Positions 1 through 8,646 of a stretch of DNA of 64,000 nucleotides are shown one piece after another. The DNA is from Ga0077555 sp033764055 (lineage in GTDB: Bacteria > Pseudomonadota > Alphaproteobacteria > Rhizobiales > Hyphomicrobiaceae), in NCBI GenBank assembly GCA_033764055.1, contig JANRJI010000134.1, positions 76,661 to 140,660 of the forward strand, in the 5' to 3' direction. The position numbers and the translations under genes were made by a program. The notes under the pieces are model-generated. The model was not told the origin of the DNA, made no database searches, and saw only the letters and a program-made list of their open reading frames with translations. Each line of letters opens with the position of its first letter. Position 1 is the first letter of the stretch.

Positions 1-576
1 AACGCCGCCCGCATGGCCATCGGGCTCGAGGCACGGGTCACGGTCATCGACATCGACGTTGGCCGGCTCTACGCCATCGACCAGCAGTTCGGCGCCGCCG
101 TCGACACGGCCTTCTCGACCCGCGCGGCCATCGAGGATCACGTGATCGCCTCGGATCTGGTCATCGGCGCCGTGCTCGTGCCCGGCGCGGCGGCTCCGAA
201 GCTGCTGTCGCGCGAGCTCGTCCGCGCCATGCCGAAAGGGTCGGTTATCGTCGACATCGCCATCGACCAGGGCGGGTGCGCCGAGACGTCGAGGCCGACG
301 ACCCACGCCGATCCGACGTTCGTGGAGGAAGGCGTCGTTCACTATTGCGTCACGAACATGCCCGGCGCCGTCGCGCGCACTTCGACGTTCGCCCTCAACA
401 ACGCCACTCTGCCCTTCGTCCTGGCCATCGCCGACAAGGGGGCTCACCGGGCGCTTGCCGATGACCCTCACCTGCGCGCGGGCCTCAATGTCCATGCTGG
501 CAGGGTCACCCACCGCGCCGTCGCGAACGCGATCGGCCTTCCGTTCACAGAGGCAGAGATGGCGCTCACGGCTTAG
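1..576 (+). CDS. ald: Alanine dehydrogenase, C-terminal part (5' end outside window)
   Basis: Catalyses reversible NAD-dependent oxidative deamination of L-alanine to pyruvate and ammonia in the cytosol. The reading frame is open from the first base of the window, so only the last 191 residues are present (the family is about 370 residues). Visible family landmarks are the acidic end of the Rossmann beta strand (VTVIDID), the LVIGAVLVPGAAAPKL segment, the VDIAIDQGG stretch carrying the active-site aspartate, and HYCVTNMPGAVARTSTFAL, all strongly conserved in alanine dehydrogenases. The substrate-binding N-terminal half and the glycine-rich dinucleotide loop lie upstream of the window. The next gene is convergent, so this one ends its transcription unit. 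Confidence 0.93.
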   Translation, partial: NAARMAIGLEARVTVIDIDVGRLYAIDQQFGAAVDTAFSTRAAIEDHVIASDLVIGAVLVPGAAAPKLLSRELVRAMPKGSVIVDIAIDQGGCAETSRPTTHADPTFVEEGVVHYCVTNMPGAVARTSTFALNNATLPFVLAIADKGAHRALADDPHLRAGLNVHAGRVTHRAVANAIGLPFTEAEMALTA

Positions 577-612
577 CCAGGGAGGATGGCGTCGTTCCGA
601 GCTCGGCCGCGC

Positions 613-1740
613 CTACGAAAGGCGCAAGATGCCCTTGGCGTTCTCACTGAGAATGCGGCGCCGGACATCCTTGTCGAGCATCAGCAGGCTCTCGCCCGGC
701 ATGTCGTTGTCCCAGTGCGGGTAATCGGTCGAGAAGACGAGATGCTCGGGTCCGAGCATGTCGATCAACTGTCTGAGGTGTGCAGGATCGGCGGGCTCGT
801 CGAGCGGCTGAGTCGAGAACCTGACGCGCTCGCGGACATACTCGGCCGGCGGGCGGCGCACCCACGGCACGTCGTAGCGCAGGCTTTCCCACGTCCGGTT
901 GATCCGCCACAGCAGCGGCACCGCCCAGGCGAAACCGTACTCGACGAACAGGAACTTCAGCGACGGGAATTTTTCCCACACCCCCGAGAAGCAGAGACTC
1001 GTCAGGTTGGCCTCGCCAATCTGGGACAGCGCCGTGTAGCGCTCTGGATAGTTCTCGGGAAACCCGCCCGCCTGATTGGGAGCGCCATAGAAAACGCTGT
1101 CGGTTCCGGTCACGTGCAGCAGAATCGGCAGCCCGTGGGCGACGGCCTCCTCGTAGATCGGCTCCCAGTAGCGGTTGCCGATCAGGATGTTGATCAGCGG
1201 CATGTAGACCGCGGCCACCTCGGTCCGCTTGCCGACGCGACGGATCTCGGCGGCTGCGGCACGCGGGTCCTGTGCCGAGACGTTCATGGCGAGGCGCAGC
1301 CGCCTCTCCTCCTTGAGCGGCCACACGTCGAGAAAGTAGTCGTTGAACGCCGAGACGATCACCGCGCTCTCGTCGGGCCCAGACGTGACCGTGCCGTACT
1401 GGCCGGCCTGCAGCGACGTCAGCAATGCGATCGAGATGTTGTGGTTGTCGAGCAGATCGCGGCGAAGGTACTCAGGATCCGAGCCCGGCGGCTTGCCGTC
1501 CGGCGTTCGCGCATCCTGCCTCGCTGCCGAGCCCGACGGATGCTCGAAGCGGAACCCCAGCGGCGCCGCCACCGCGAGATGGCCGCTCTTCAGCTTGAAG
1601 CGCTCGACCCACGCCCGCGGCATGAGGGGAAACAGCGTCGCGAGGCCGCCCGGCAGCGCCGGATGCACGTCGCAGTCGATCACCTGCAGGCCCGCGTCGC
1701 GCTGACGGGTAACCCGCGAGGCCGGCGTCTCGATGTTCAT
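613..1740 (-). CDS. Amidohydrolase-2 family (ACMSD-like) metal-dependent hydrolase
   Basis: A 375-residue TIM-barrel amidohydrolase of the COG2159 type, a family of hydrolases and decarboxylases acting on aromatic or ring-opened acids. The N-terminal metal motif reads DCDVHP (residues 22-27), where the usual second histidine of HxH is replaced. Central LHVTG and C-terminal FSTDYPHWD supply the remaining metal and active-site residues. The ATG overlaps the stop codon of the upstream Rieske gene as ATGA, so the two are translationally coupled. The coupling suggests the ferredoxin-like protein and the hydrolase act in one catabolic route, perhaps with the divergent CoA-transferase. The substrate cannot be told from sequence. 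Confidence 0.85.
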   Translation of the reverse strand: MNIETPASRVTRQRDAGLQVIDCDVHPALPGGLATLFPLMPRAWVERFKLKSGHLAVAAPLGFRFEHPSGSAARQDARTPDGKPPGSDPEYLRRDLLDNHNISIALLTSLQAGQYGTVTSGPDESAVIVSAFNDYFLDVWPLKEERRLRLAMNVSAQDPRAAAAEIRRVGKRTEVAAVYMPLINILIGNRYWEPIYEEAVAHGLPILLHVTGTDSVFYGAPNQAGGFPENYPERYTALSQIGEANLTSLCFSGVWEKFPSLKFLFVEYGFAWAVPLLWRINRTWESLRYDVPWVRRPPAEYVRERVRFSTQPLDEPADPAHLRQLIDMLGPEHLVFSTDYPHWDNDMPGESLLMLDKDVRRRILSENAKGILRLS

Positions 1741-2135
1741 GGGAGCGTCCCTCCTGCGGACCGCTGCGGACCGAGATCGACCAGCACCTCGCCATCGGCG
1801 ACGCGGGCCGGGTAGACACGAAGCCGCATCTCGCTGTTGCTGTAGGGGCGCTTGCCCGTCCGGATGTCGAACTCGAAGCCGTGCCAGGGGCAGCGCACGA
1901 TCTCGCCCTCGTGGCCCCACGTCAGCGTGCCCGGCGGCCCCGGTAGCATGGTCCCAGAGAGTTTCGTCCTGCACACCTCGGCGCCCTTGTGCGGGCACCA
2001 GTTCCTGACCGCGTTGACCGTGCCGTCGGCGCGCCTGACAACGCCGATCTCGCGCGTTCCGGCCTTGACGATCCGGATCGTGTCCAGCGGAAAGTCCTCC
2101 GCCCGGCCGATGCTGACCTCTCGCGGTGCGCTCAT
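1737..2135 (-). CDS. Rieske [2Fe-2S] domain protein, ferredoxin type
   Basis: A small (132-residue) soluble Rieske protein. The two cluster motifs are intact: C47-P-H49 and C82-P-W-H85. There is no catalytic oxygenase domain and no membrane anchor, so it resembles the ferredoxin component of a Rieske oxygenase or a stand-alone Rieske domain. Two ATGs lie six bases apart. The inner one is chosen because a GGAG lies nine bases before it, whereas it is only three bases from the outer ATG. It is followed with a 4-base overlap by an amidohydrolase. No reductase or oxygenase partner is encoded nearby, so its electron donor and acceptor are unknown. Confidence 0.85.
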   Translation of the reverse strand: MSAPREVSIGRAEDFPLDTIRIVKAGTREIGVVRRADGTVNAVRNWCPHKGAEVCRTKLSGTMLPGPPGTLTWGHEGEIVRCPWHGFEFDIRTGKRPYSNSEMRLRVYPARVADGEVLVDLGPQRSAGGTLP

Positions 2136-2233
2136 GGCCATCTGCTCCGTCTCGCTCGCTGGGCAAGCCTTGTCCGGACAATGCATCCGTGGAACATACC
2201 TGGCAACAGCCAACCCTTGATGTGGAGCGTCAC

Positions 2234-3457
2234 TTGCAGAAGGACATCCCAGCCGCAGCCGAAACCCGCTTGAAGCCGTTCGCCGGCGTCAAGGTGATCG
2301 ACATCTCGAACTTCCTGGCCGCTCCCATGAGCGCCATGTTCCTCGCCGACTTCGGCGCTGACGTGGTCAAGGTGGAGCGACCCGGCACCGGCGACGAGGT
2401 GCGCTATTGGGGGCGCAACAAGAACGGGGTCGGGCTCTATTACAAGATCCTCGGGCGCGGCAAGAAGTCGGTGACTGCCGACCTGCGCACGCCGTTTGGC
2501 GTCGAGGTGGTGAAGCGGCTCGTCAGGGATGCAGACATCCTCGTCGAGAACTACCGCACCGGTACGCTCGAGAAGTGGGGCATCGGCCCCGACGTGCTGC
2601 ACGCCATCAACCCCGGCCTGATCATCGTGCGGGTGACAGGCTTCGGCCAGACCGGGCCCTACAGGAACCGGCCCGGGTTCGGCACGCTCGCCGAGGCCTA
2701 CTCCGGCTTCGTTCATATCAACGGCGAGCCCGACCGTCCGCCGCTGTTGCCGGGATTCGGTCTCGCAGATTCCACGACGGGTCTGATGGCGGCATTCCTC
2801 GCCTCGGCCGCGCTCCACGAGAAGCGCCGCTCGGGGAAGGGGCAGATCGTCGACCTCGCCATCTACGAGACGCTGTTCTCGCTGCTCGGCCCCCAGGCCA
2901 TCGACTACGACCAGCTGGGCGAGATCCAGCAGCGCCAGGGCAGCCGGCTGCCGTTCACGGCGCCCCGCAACACCTACCAGACGAAGGATGGCAAGTGGGT
3001 GTCGATGGCCGGCTCGGCCCAATCGACGTTCGAGCGAATTTGCGCTGCCCTCGAGGTGCCGGCGCTCGTCGAGGACCCGCGCTTCGCCGACAACCGGGTG
3101 CGCCTGAAGTATGCCAAGGAGCTCGACGTCGAGCTGCAGAGCGCCATCGGCAAGCTCGACTTCGGCGACCTGATGCAGCGATTTCTCGCCATCGACGCAC
3201 CGGTGGCCCCGGTCAACGACATCGCGCAGATCTTCGCCGACCCGCAGTTCCAGGCGCGCGAGAACATCGCGACCGTCGAGGACCAGGAGCTCGGCGGACC
3301 GGTGCGCATGCAGAACGTCGTCGGAAAATTCTCCGTCACACCCGGTGAGATCACCAGCGCCGGTCCGAGGCTCGGGGCTCACAACCGCGAGATCCTCGTC
3401 GACCGCCTCGGCTTCACGGAGTCGGAAGTGCGGGCCGCAGGTCTGAAATTGGACTGA
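2234..3457 (+). CDS. CoA-transferase family III (CaiB/BaiF) protein
   Basis: A 407-residue member of the formyl-CoA transferase/CaiB family, which moves CoA between carboxylic acids through an aspartyl-CoA thioester. Landmarks are FAGVKVIDISNFLAAP at the N-terminus, the DFGADVVKVERP motif, and LADSTTG, in which D179 matches the catalytic aspartate position. The frame is open further upstream, but a TTG preceded by GGAG at 6-base spacing gives the usual family length, so that start is preferred. A GTG 12 bases upstream is the alternative. It is divergent from the Rieske/amidohydrolase pair across about 100 bp, suggesting common control. Substrates are not predictable. Confidence 0.88.
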   Translation: MQKDIPAAAETRLKPFAGVKVIDISNFLAAPMSAMFLADFGADVVKVERPGTGDEVRYWGRNKNGVGLYYKILGRGKKSVTADLRTPFGVEVVKRLVRDADILVENYRTGTLEKWGIGPDVLHAINPGLIIVRVTGFGQTGPYRNRPGFGTLAEAYSGFVHINGEPDRPPLLPGFGLADSTTGLMAAFLASAALHEKRRSGKGQIVDLAIYETLFSLLGPQAIDYDQLGEIQQRQGSRLPFTAPRNTYQTKDGKWVSMAGSAQSTFERICAALEVPALVEDPRFADNRVRLKYAKELDVELQSAIGKLDFGDLMQRFLAIDAPVAPVNDIAQIFADPQFQARENIATVEDQELGGPVRMQNVVGKFSVTPGEITSAGPRLGAHNREILVDRLGFTESEVRAAGLKLD

Positions 3458-3658
3458 AATTCGGGCCGCGGCGGCCATTGGATCTAAAAACTTCAAGACA
3501 GCCGGACATTCGTGCCCGCCCAGGGTTGGCACTGCGAAAATGTATAATCGACGGAGATTGACAAGCGGCCGGCGACACATAATCTTCCGGCTTGTCCTCC
3601 GAGCTGGTCGTTTGCGCATTTCTGGAGGGAACGTAAGGCCCCGGAGACGAAAATCCCC

Positions 3659-4330
3659 ATGATGCCACCAAAGAAACAAGCCGGAAGCCATTCGCGCATA
3701 TGGCTGTGGTCCATCGCCCTCTCCGTCGTCATCGCCGTAGCCGGACCTGCCGTCACATCGGCCGCCAACGACGTCGCGGATCGATTGGCTGCCTGCCAGG
3801 ACGAAGCTGCAAAGGCGACGCGCCGCCTGGAGGACTGCTCGCGCGTTATCGACGACACGTCCGTCGATTCCGAGATCCGCGTCGAGGCGATGCTGGTGCG
3901 TGGAACGGTTCTGGAAAGTCTAGGCGAGAGCCAGGCAGCCGTGGCACAGTATACCGCAGCCATCGCGCTGGATGGCAGCAATGCCATCGCCTATTTCAAC
4001 CGCGCGAATGTCCTCGATCAGATCGGTCAAACCGAGCGTGCGCTGGTGGACTATGACAAGGCCATCGCTCTCGATCCGCACGACCCAGATTTCTACGCCA
4101 ACAGAGGCCAGGTCTTGTTGGAGACTGAACAAGTGGAACGCGCGATCGAGGATTTCAGCCGTGCTCTGTCCATCGGACCAAACGAGCTCGCCGTTCTGCT
4201 CGCCCGCGCTGCGGCGCTCGAGAAGCTCGCGAGAAAGGACGGGGCCATTGCCGATTATCGGAAGGTGCTGAGTCTGGAGCCGGGCAATTCCGATGCGAAG
4301 GATGGCCTTATTCGGCTGGGCGAGAAATAA
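3659..4330 (+). CDS. Exported tetratricopeptide-repeat protein
   Basis: A 223-residue protein with an N-terminal hydrophobic signal segment (roughly residues 14-35, ending near TSAAND), so it is probably periplasmic. Four consecutive 34-residue TPR units follow from about residue 74 to 209, each with the expected small/aromatic pattern (for example AYFNRANVLDQIGQTERALVDYDKAI). A cysteine pair precedes the repeats (C46, C60). TPR arrays are protein-protein scaffolds; no catalytic domain is present. Two adjacent ATGs occur, and the first is used because GGAG lies 12 bases before it; the choice changes one residue. It converges on the small Lys-rich gene across a shared hairpin. Confidence 0.8.
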   Translation: MMPPKKQAGSHSRIWLWSIALSVVIAVAGPAVTSAANDVADRLAACQDEAAKATRRLEDCSRVIDDTSVDSEIRVEAMLVRGTVLESLGESQAAVAQYTAAIALDGSNAIAYFNRANVLDQIGQTERALVDYDKAIALDPHDPDFYANRGQVLLETEQVERAIEDFSRALSIGPNELAVLLARAAALEKLARKDGAIADYRKVLSLEPGNSDAKDGLIRLGEK

Positions 4331-4364
4331 CGCTGCTCGTTGCTTCGAAGGCACTTGGATGGAA

Positions 4365-4389
4365 GGCCAGCCGGGCGATCCGGCTGGCC
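4365..4389. terminator. Perfect 10-bp inverted repeat between convergent genes
   Basis: GGCCAGCCGG and CCGGCTGGCC flank a 5-base loop midway between the stops of the TPR gene and the convergent small exported-protein gene. The position and symmetry fit a bidirectional terminator. No long T-run follows on either strand, so termination efficiency is uncertain. Confidence 0.6.
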
Positions 4390-4398
4390 TCGAGATGG

Positions 4399-4647
4399 CT
4401 ACTTCTTGTCGCGCGCGTCGGCGCACTTCTTGGCCTTTTTGCTCCAATATTTGAAGGTGCCGCACTTGCCGGCCTTGCTCTTCTTCACCTTCTTCTTTTT
4501 CTTCTTGCCTTTGACGTGATCGACGCTCTGCTCGGACTGTACCGCCGGCGACGAGCCGATATTCGGCCGTGCGCCGACAGGCGTAGCCACGCTCACGGCC
4601 AACGCGAACGCGCCGGCCAGGCCAGCGAATGCCAACTTTCTGAACAT
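4399..4647 (-). CDS. Small exported Lys-rich, two-cysteine protein (hypothetical)
   Basis: An 82-residue protein beginning MFRKLAFAGLAGAF, with a clean signal peptide probably cleaved near residue 26 (PVGA/RP). The mature part has a polar linker, a run of lysines (KGKKKKKKVKKSK) and a compact tail with two cysteines and two aromatics (KCGTFKYWSKKAKKCADARD). The ATG is chosen for its AAGGGA ribosome site 6 bases upstream; a longer in-frame start would place the signal peptide internally. Small proteins with a similar CGT-W-KKCADAR ending are common hypothetical genes in Hyphomicrobiales. The function is unknown; the charge suggests binding to nucleic acid, phosphate or anionic envelope polymers. 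Confidence 0.7.
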   Translation of the reverse strand: MFRKLAFAGLAGAFALAVSVATPVGARPNIGSSPAVQSEQSVDHVKGKKKKKKVKKSKAGKCGTFKYWSKKAKKCADARDKK

Positions 4648-5009
4648 CGGTATCCCTTCCCCTGTCGTTACCACAGCAGGTCGCGTGCTGCTTGCCGCAA
4701 CGATCGCGATGTCTGCCATGAGATACTTCAGCCGACCTCCAAGTTCTGGCAAGAATGTATTCCAAATGATTCAGATAGGTTGCAAATTGACCACACATCA
4801 ATATTCAGTCGACGTTCTTTGTCATCGGAATTACAGGAGTATTGATCGAAATTTCCTATTAATAAGCGGGTGCGGGAATAGCCGCTTTCGGCCCCGTCAT
4901 GCTCCCGTCAGCCGCGGCACAGCGGGAGCAAGTCTCTTGCGCTCGGACATCGCGATGCGCTTCGCTGTCGTCGACACGATTCTGCCGCACCAATCCACGA
5001 GGCCCGACC
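4648..5009. other. AT-rich divergent intergenic region
   Basis: No credible gene. The middle part (about 4750-4870) is clearly more AT-rich than the surrounding sequence and lies between two divergent genes, so it probably holds both promoters. I see no convincing -35/-10 pair at standard spacing and no strong inverted repeat. Confidence 0.5.
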
Positions 5010-6053
5010 ATGCCGCGCTTTCGCGTACTCACCACCAAGGCGACCACCGTCTCCACGGGGCTAGGAGGATACGGCTTTGAGATGGAGGCCTTGGAGCCGC
5101 TCGACGTCGAGATCGTCGAGTGCGAGCCGACGGAGACCGCCTTCGTCGCCCTCGCGCCGACCGCCGATGCCGTCTACGCCAAGGGCATGCGGTTTACCCC
5201 CGCCATGTTGAATGCACTGACGAAATGCAAGGTGATCTCGCTCGGGTCCGTGGGCGTGGAGACGGTCGATGTCGCCACGGCGACGGCCAAGGGCATTCCC
5301 GTCACCAACTGTCCCGACACCTTCATCGACGAGGTTGCCGACCATGCCATGATGCTCCTGCTCGCCGCCCACCGCCGGGCCATCGAGCAGGACCGCATGG
5401 TGCGCGAAGGACGCTGGACCGAAGGGCGTCCTCAGCTGCTCAAGATTCCTCGGCTCATGGGGCAGACCCTCGGCTTCATAGCCTTCGGCCGGGTCGCCCG
5501 CGCGACGGCCCGTCGCGCCAAGGCCTTTGGGCTCAACATCATCGCTCACGACCCGTTCCTCGACGAGCAGATGATCGCCGAGCACGGAGTGGAGCCGGTA
5601 TCGCTCGACGATGTGCTGACGCGGTCCGACTTCATCTCGATGCACATGCCGGCGACACCCGAGGCGCAGGGCTTCCTCAAGGGGCAGCATTTCCGACGCA
5701 TGAAGCCGACCTGCATCTTCGTCAATACGGGCCGTGGCCCGACGGTCGAGGAGGCGGGTCTGATCAAGGCGCTGCAGGAGGGATGGATCGCAGGCGCCGG
5801 GCTCGACGTCCTCGAGATTGAGCCGGTCAAACCGGACAACCCCCTCCTGAAGATGCAGAACGTGATCCTGTCGCCGCACAATGCCTCGGCGTCCGCCCGG
5901 TTCGACCCGGCCCGCAAGCGGCGTGTCGGCCAGGAGATCGCCAACGTGCTTTCGGGTCGCTGGCCGCTCTCGTGCGTCAACCCGACTGTGCTCCCGGCGT
6001 CGGGCCTCAAACGCTGGCAACCGATCTCCATGGAGCGCGGCCCAAACTCGTGA
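5010..6053 (+). CDS. D-isomer-specific 2-hydroxyacid dehydrogenase family protein with degenerate Rossmann motif
   Basis: A 347-residue relative of 3-phosphoglycerate/glyoxylate-type dehydrogenases. The catalytic triad of the family is present: R242 in NTGRGP, E271 in DVLEIEP, and H290 in LSPHNAS. The dinucleotide loop is unusual. Where the family has G-x-G-x-x-G (VGLGRIG), this protein reads IAFGRVA, replacing the first and last glycines with alanines. It may therefore bind NAD(P) weakly or in an altered way. The ATG is set by GAGG 7 bases upstream and by the normal family start MPRFRVLTT; the frame stays open further upstream without a better signal. The substrate is unknown. Confidence 0.82.
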   Translation: MPRFRVLTTKATTVSTGLGGYGFEMEALEPLDVEIVECEPTETAFVALAPTADAVYAKGMRFTPAMLNALTKCKVISLGSVGVETVDVATATAKGIPVTNCPDTFIDEVADHAMMLLLAAHRRAIEQDRMVREGRWTEGRPQLLKIPRLMGQTLGFIAFGRVARATARRAKAFGLNIIAHDPFLDEQMIAEHGVEPVSLDDVLTRSDFISMHMPATPEAQGFLKGQHFRRMKPTCIFVNTGRGPTVEEAGLIKALQEGWIAGAGLDVLEIEPVKPDNPLLKMQNVILSPHNASASARFDPARKRRVGQEIANVLSGRWPLSCVNPTVLPASGLKRWQPISMERGPNS

Positions 6054-6075
6054 GGGCCACAACGCCGGACTGGGC

Positions 6076-6441
6076 TCAGACCCAGGCGAGCTCGACGAGG
6101 GCGAGCAGGGTCAGGGCTGCGGCGGCGGCGCCGAGCAGCGCCCGGCCGCGGCGGGTCGGGGCTGCCCGTCCAACGATCATGAGTGCGACAATGGCCATCG
6201 CCGCCGAGAGGTTCAGCGCGACGTGGCCGGCCATGCCAAGGCCATTCTTGGTCGCCAGCTGCCCTTCGAGAAAGGTCGCGACGGCAAGGCCGAGCAGGGT
6301 CGCGCCGAGGAGCCTCGGCCAGAACGTCTCGGCCACCGGCGCAAGTCCGAGCAGGCGAGCCAGCGTTCGCGGAAAGGCGACCAGCAGCACGCCGGCCGCG
6401 GCCTTGAGCACGACCTCGATCCACAGCAGCTCGAGCACCAT
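6076..6441 (-). CDS. Small four-helix membrane protein (hypothetical)
   Basis: A 121-residue, very hydrophobic protein with about four transmembrane segments: residues 3-23, 42-60, 70-90 and 101-119. A short cytosolic-type loop (GRAAPTRRGRA) lies between the last two. A GAGGGA ribosome site precedes the ATG by 6 bases. It follows the GMC oxidoreductase by only 10 bases on the same strand, so the two are almost certainly cotranscribed. No characterised family was recognised. It could be a small membrane partner or permease-like protein for the oxidoreductase pathway, but nothing in the sequence shows this. Confidence 0.65.
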   Translation of the reverse strand: MVLELLWIEVVLKAAAGVLLVAFPRTLARLLGLAPVAETFWPRLLGATLLGLAVATFLEGQLATKNGLGMAGHVALNLSAAMAIVALMIVGRAAPTRRGRALLGAAAAALTLLALVELAWV

Positions 6442-6451
6442 GGCCGTTCCC

Positions 6452-8092
6452 TCAAGCAGGCAGCACGATCGGCTCCGGCTCGGGCTTGCCGAGGATCAGG
6501 TCCGAGGCCTTGTCGGCGATCATCATGGTTGCGGCATTGAGGTTTGCCGACAGCATGGTCGGCATGACTGAGGCGTCGATCACGCGCAGGCTTTCGAGCC
6601 CACGCACGCGGAGCTGGTCGTCGACCACCGCCAGGGGATCACCGGCCGGGCCCATCCGGCAGGTGCCATTCGGGTGGAATGTCGTGGTGCCGCGCGCCTT
6701 GGCAGCGCCCAGCAATTCGTCGTCGGATTGCACATCCTTGCCGGGGAAGTCCTCGTAGGCGTAGTAGGGCTCGAGCGGCTTCGAGGCGAGCAGGCGCCGT
6801 GCCAGCTTCATGGCGGCCAGCAGCACGCGACGATCGCTCTCCTCGGCGAGATAGTTGGGCTGGATTGCCGGCGGCTCGAAGGGGTCGGCGCTTTTGAGGC
6901 GCACGTAGCCTTTGCTGTCGGGCCGTTGCTGCCACGACGCCACGGTCATGCCCGGCTCGCGCTCGAGCTCGCCCTGCACCCCCTCCCGGTAGCTGGCTGG
7001 GGTGAACGTCATCTGGACGTCGGAGTTGGCGACGTCCGGATGAGAGCGCCAGAAGGCATAGACCAGCGTTGGTGACTGGGCGAGGACGCCTTTCCGGGTG
7101 AACACCCACTTGGCGACCTCGCTGGCGAGCTTCAAGCCGCGCACGCGCTCGTTGATGGTTTCGATGTTCTTGACGCGCGCGACGAAGCGCGGGGCGTAGT
7201 GGTCTTTCAGGCTCTCGCCGACGCCCGGGAGAGCATGGCGCACCTCGATGCCGCGCTCGCCCAGGAGGCTAGGGGCACCGATGCCGGATAGTTGCAGCAG
7301 CTGAGGCGAATTATAGGTGCCACCCGAGAGGATGACCTCGCGGGCGGCCCTCACCTCGGTCTCGGGACCACCTCGGCCGCCCTTTGCATACCGCACGCCC
7401 ACCGCGCGCTTGCCCTCGAGCAGGATGCGCGTGGCGTGGGCACCGGTGACGATGCGCAGGTTGGGCCGTCCCTTGACCGGGTGCAGGAAGGCGGTTGCCG
7501 AGGACACCCGTCGCCCTTTGCTGATGGTGCGCTGGGAGTAGGAGACGCCTTCCTGGATCTGGCCGTTGTAGTCAGGATTGCGTGGGATGCCGGCCTGCAC
7601 GGCGCCCTCGATGAAGGCTTCGCAGAGGGGATGGATCCAGTCGATGTCGGTCACGACGAGGCTGCCCTCGCGGCCGCGGAACGTGGCGTCGGCGCCGCTG
7701 CCCTCGCGCCGCTCCAGTCGCTTGAAATAAGGCAGCACGTCGGCATAGCCCCAGCCGCGGTTGCCCATCTGGGCCCAGCTGTCGAAGTCGAGGCGCTGCC
7801 CGCGATTGTAGACGTGACCGTTGATCGCGGAGGAGCCGCCCAGCGTCTTGCCACGGGGGGCATGAATGCGGCGCCCTCCGGTCCACTCCGAGGGCTCCAT
7901 GCTGTAGAGCCAGTTCACTTGCGGGTGATAGAATGTCTTGATGAAGCCGGCTGGAATGTGGATCCACGGCAGCCAATCCGGAGGACCTGCCTCGAGAATG
8001 CAGACCGTGTTGCGCCCGTCCGCCGACAGCCGGTTTGCCAGGATGCAGCCTGCCGACCCAGCACCGATGACGACATAATCGAACGTCTCCAC
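6452..8092 (-). CDS. GMC-family FAD oxidoreductase (choline/alcohol dehydrogenase-like)
   Basis: A 546-residue glucose-methanol-choline oxidoreductase. The FAD-binding motif GAGSAGCILANRL starts at residue 11. GMC signature 1 is seen in GGSSAINGHVYNRGQ and signature 2 in SGGTYNSPQLLQLSGIG. The C-terminal HPNGTCRMG carries the conserved active-site histidine region, followed by VIDASVMPTMLSANLNAATMMIADKASD. It should oxidise a primary or secondary alcohol, passing electrons to oxygen or the quinone pool. A small membrane protein follows 10 bases downstream and may be its partner. The precise alcohol is not predictable; choline dehydrogenase is only the nearest named relative. Confidence 0.9.
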   Translation of the reverse strand: METFDYVVIGAGSAGCILANRLSADGRNTVCILEAGPPDWLPWIHIPAGFIKTFYHPQVNWLYSMEPSEWTGGRRIHAPRGKTLGGSSAINGHVYNRGQRLDFDSWAQMGNRGWGYADVLPYFKRLERREGSGADATFRGREGSLVVTDIDWIHPLCEAFIEGAVQAGIPRNPDYNGQIQEGVSYSQRTISKGRRVSSATAFLHPVKGRPNLRIVTGAHATRILLEGKRAVGVRYAKGGRGGPETEVRAAREVILSGGTYNSPQLLQLSGIGAPSLLGERGIEVRHALPGVGESLKDHYAPRFVARVKNIETINERVRGLKLASEVAKWVFTRKGVLAQSPTLVYAFWRSHPDVANSDVQMTFTPASYREGVQGELEREPGMTVASWQQRPDSKGYVRLKSADPFEPPAIQPNYLAEESDRRVLLAAMKLARRLLASKPLEPYYAYEDFPGKDVQSDDELLGAAKARGTTTFHPNGTCRMGPAGDPLAVVDDQLRVRGLESLRVIDASVMPTMLSANLNAATMMIADKASDLILGKPEPEPIVLPA

Positions 8093-8209
8093 GGCCGCTT
8101 CCCCACTGATGCCCTTCTAGCTGGCTACAGGCGATGCCACAGCGATGCGGCGCGAGGCAAGGGGAAGGCGTCGGCAGGGTGGCGATCGCAACGCTGAGTG
8201 GGCCCCTCG

Positions 8210-8422
8210 TCAGTATGCATGCTCGACGATGTGAGCGCCGGCTAGGCGCACGAGAGCGGCATTGATGTTCTGGATGCGGCGCAGATAGCCCTCGATCTCG
8301 AGCTCGTTTCCGGCCGAGGACAACACCTTCTGGAGCCGATCGACGCAGGCAGTCCTCTCCTCCTGCAAACCCTGGAAGGCAAGGTCGATCACAGACCGGC
8401 AATCCAGGCTATCGGGCGGCAT
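8210..8422 (-). CDS. Short helical protein (hypothetical)
   Basis: A 70-residue soluble protein, predicted mainly alpha-helical from its heptad-like pattern (LQEERTACVDRLQKVL, LEIEGYLRRIQNINAALVRL). A strong AGGAGG ribosome site lies 7 bases before this ATG and supports it over longer in-frame starts. There is no signal peptide, membrane segment or catalytic motif. It is the first gene left of the divergent phnM. No family recognised; a small adaptor or regulatory subunit would fit but is not shown. Confidence 0.55.
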   Translation of the reverse strand: MPPDSLDCRSVIDLAFQGLQEERTACVDRLQKVLSSAGNELEIEGYLRRIQNINAALVRLAGAHIVEHAY

Positions 8423-8646
8423 GGCGATCCTCCTGCGGGCCGTCAGCGAACATTCGTCGGCGCAACCGGAACGATCCGACGCGGTGAGCAAGCTGCGTGC
8501 CACACACACGTAGCGAGGATACTTTGCGATTCCGGGAAGGTCGGCACGTACAAATGCACAAAATTGCACCGACACCAGGGGACATCCCAACGGGGTTAAG
8601 ATAGTCCTCCCGGCCGGTGATCCGGGTGCGGCAAAAGGGGACGGAC

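Noticed and set aside
586..1815. Plus-strand frame opposite the amidohydrolase
   Set aside because: Arg/His-rich shadow frame; the minus-strand product has clear family motifs.
2132..3691. Minus-strand frame opposite the CoA-transferase
   Set aside because: Shadow of the CoA-transferase gene; no domain and biased composition.
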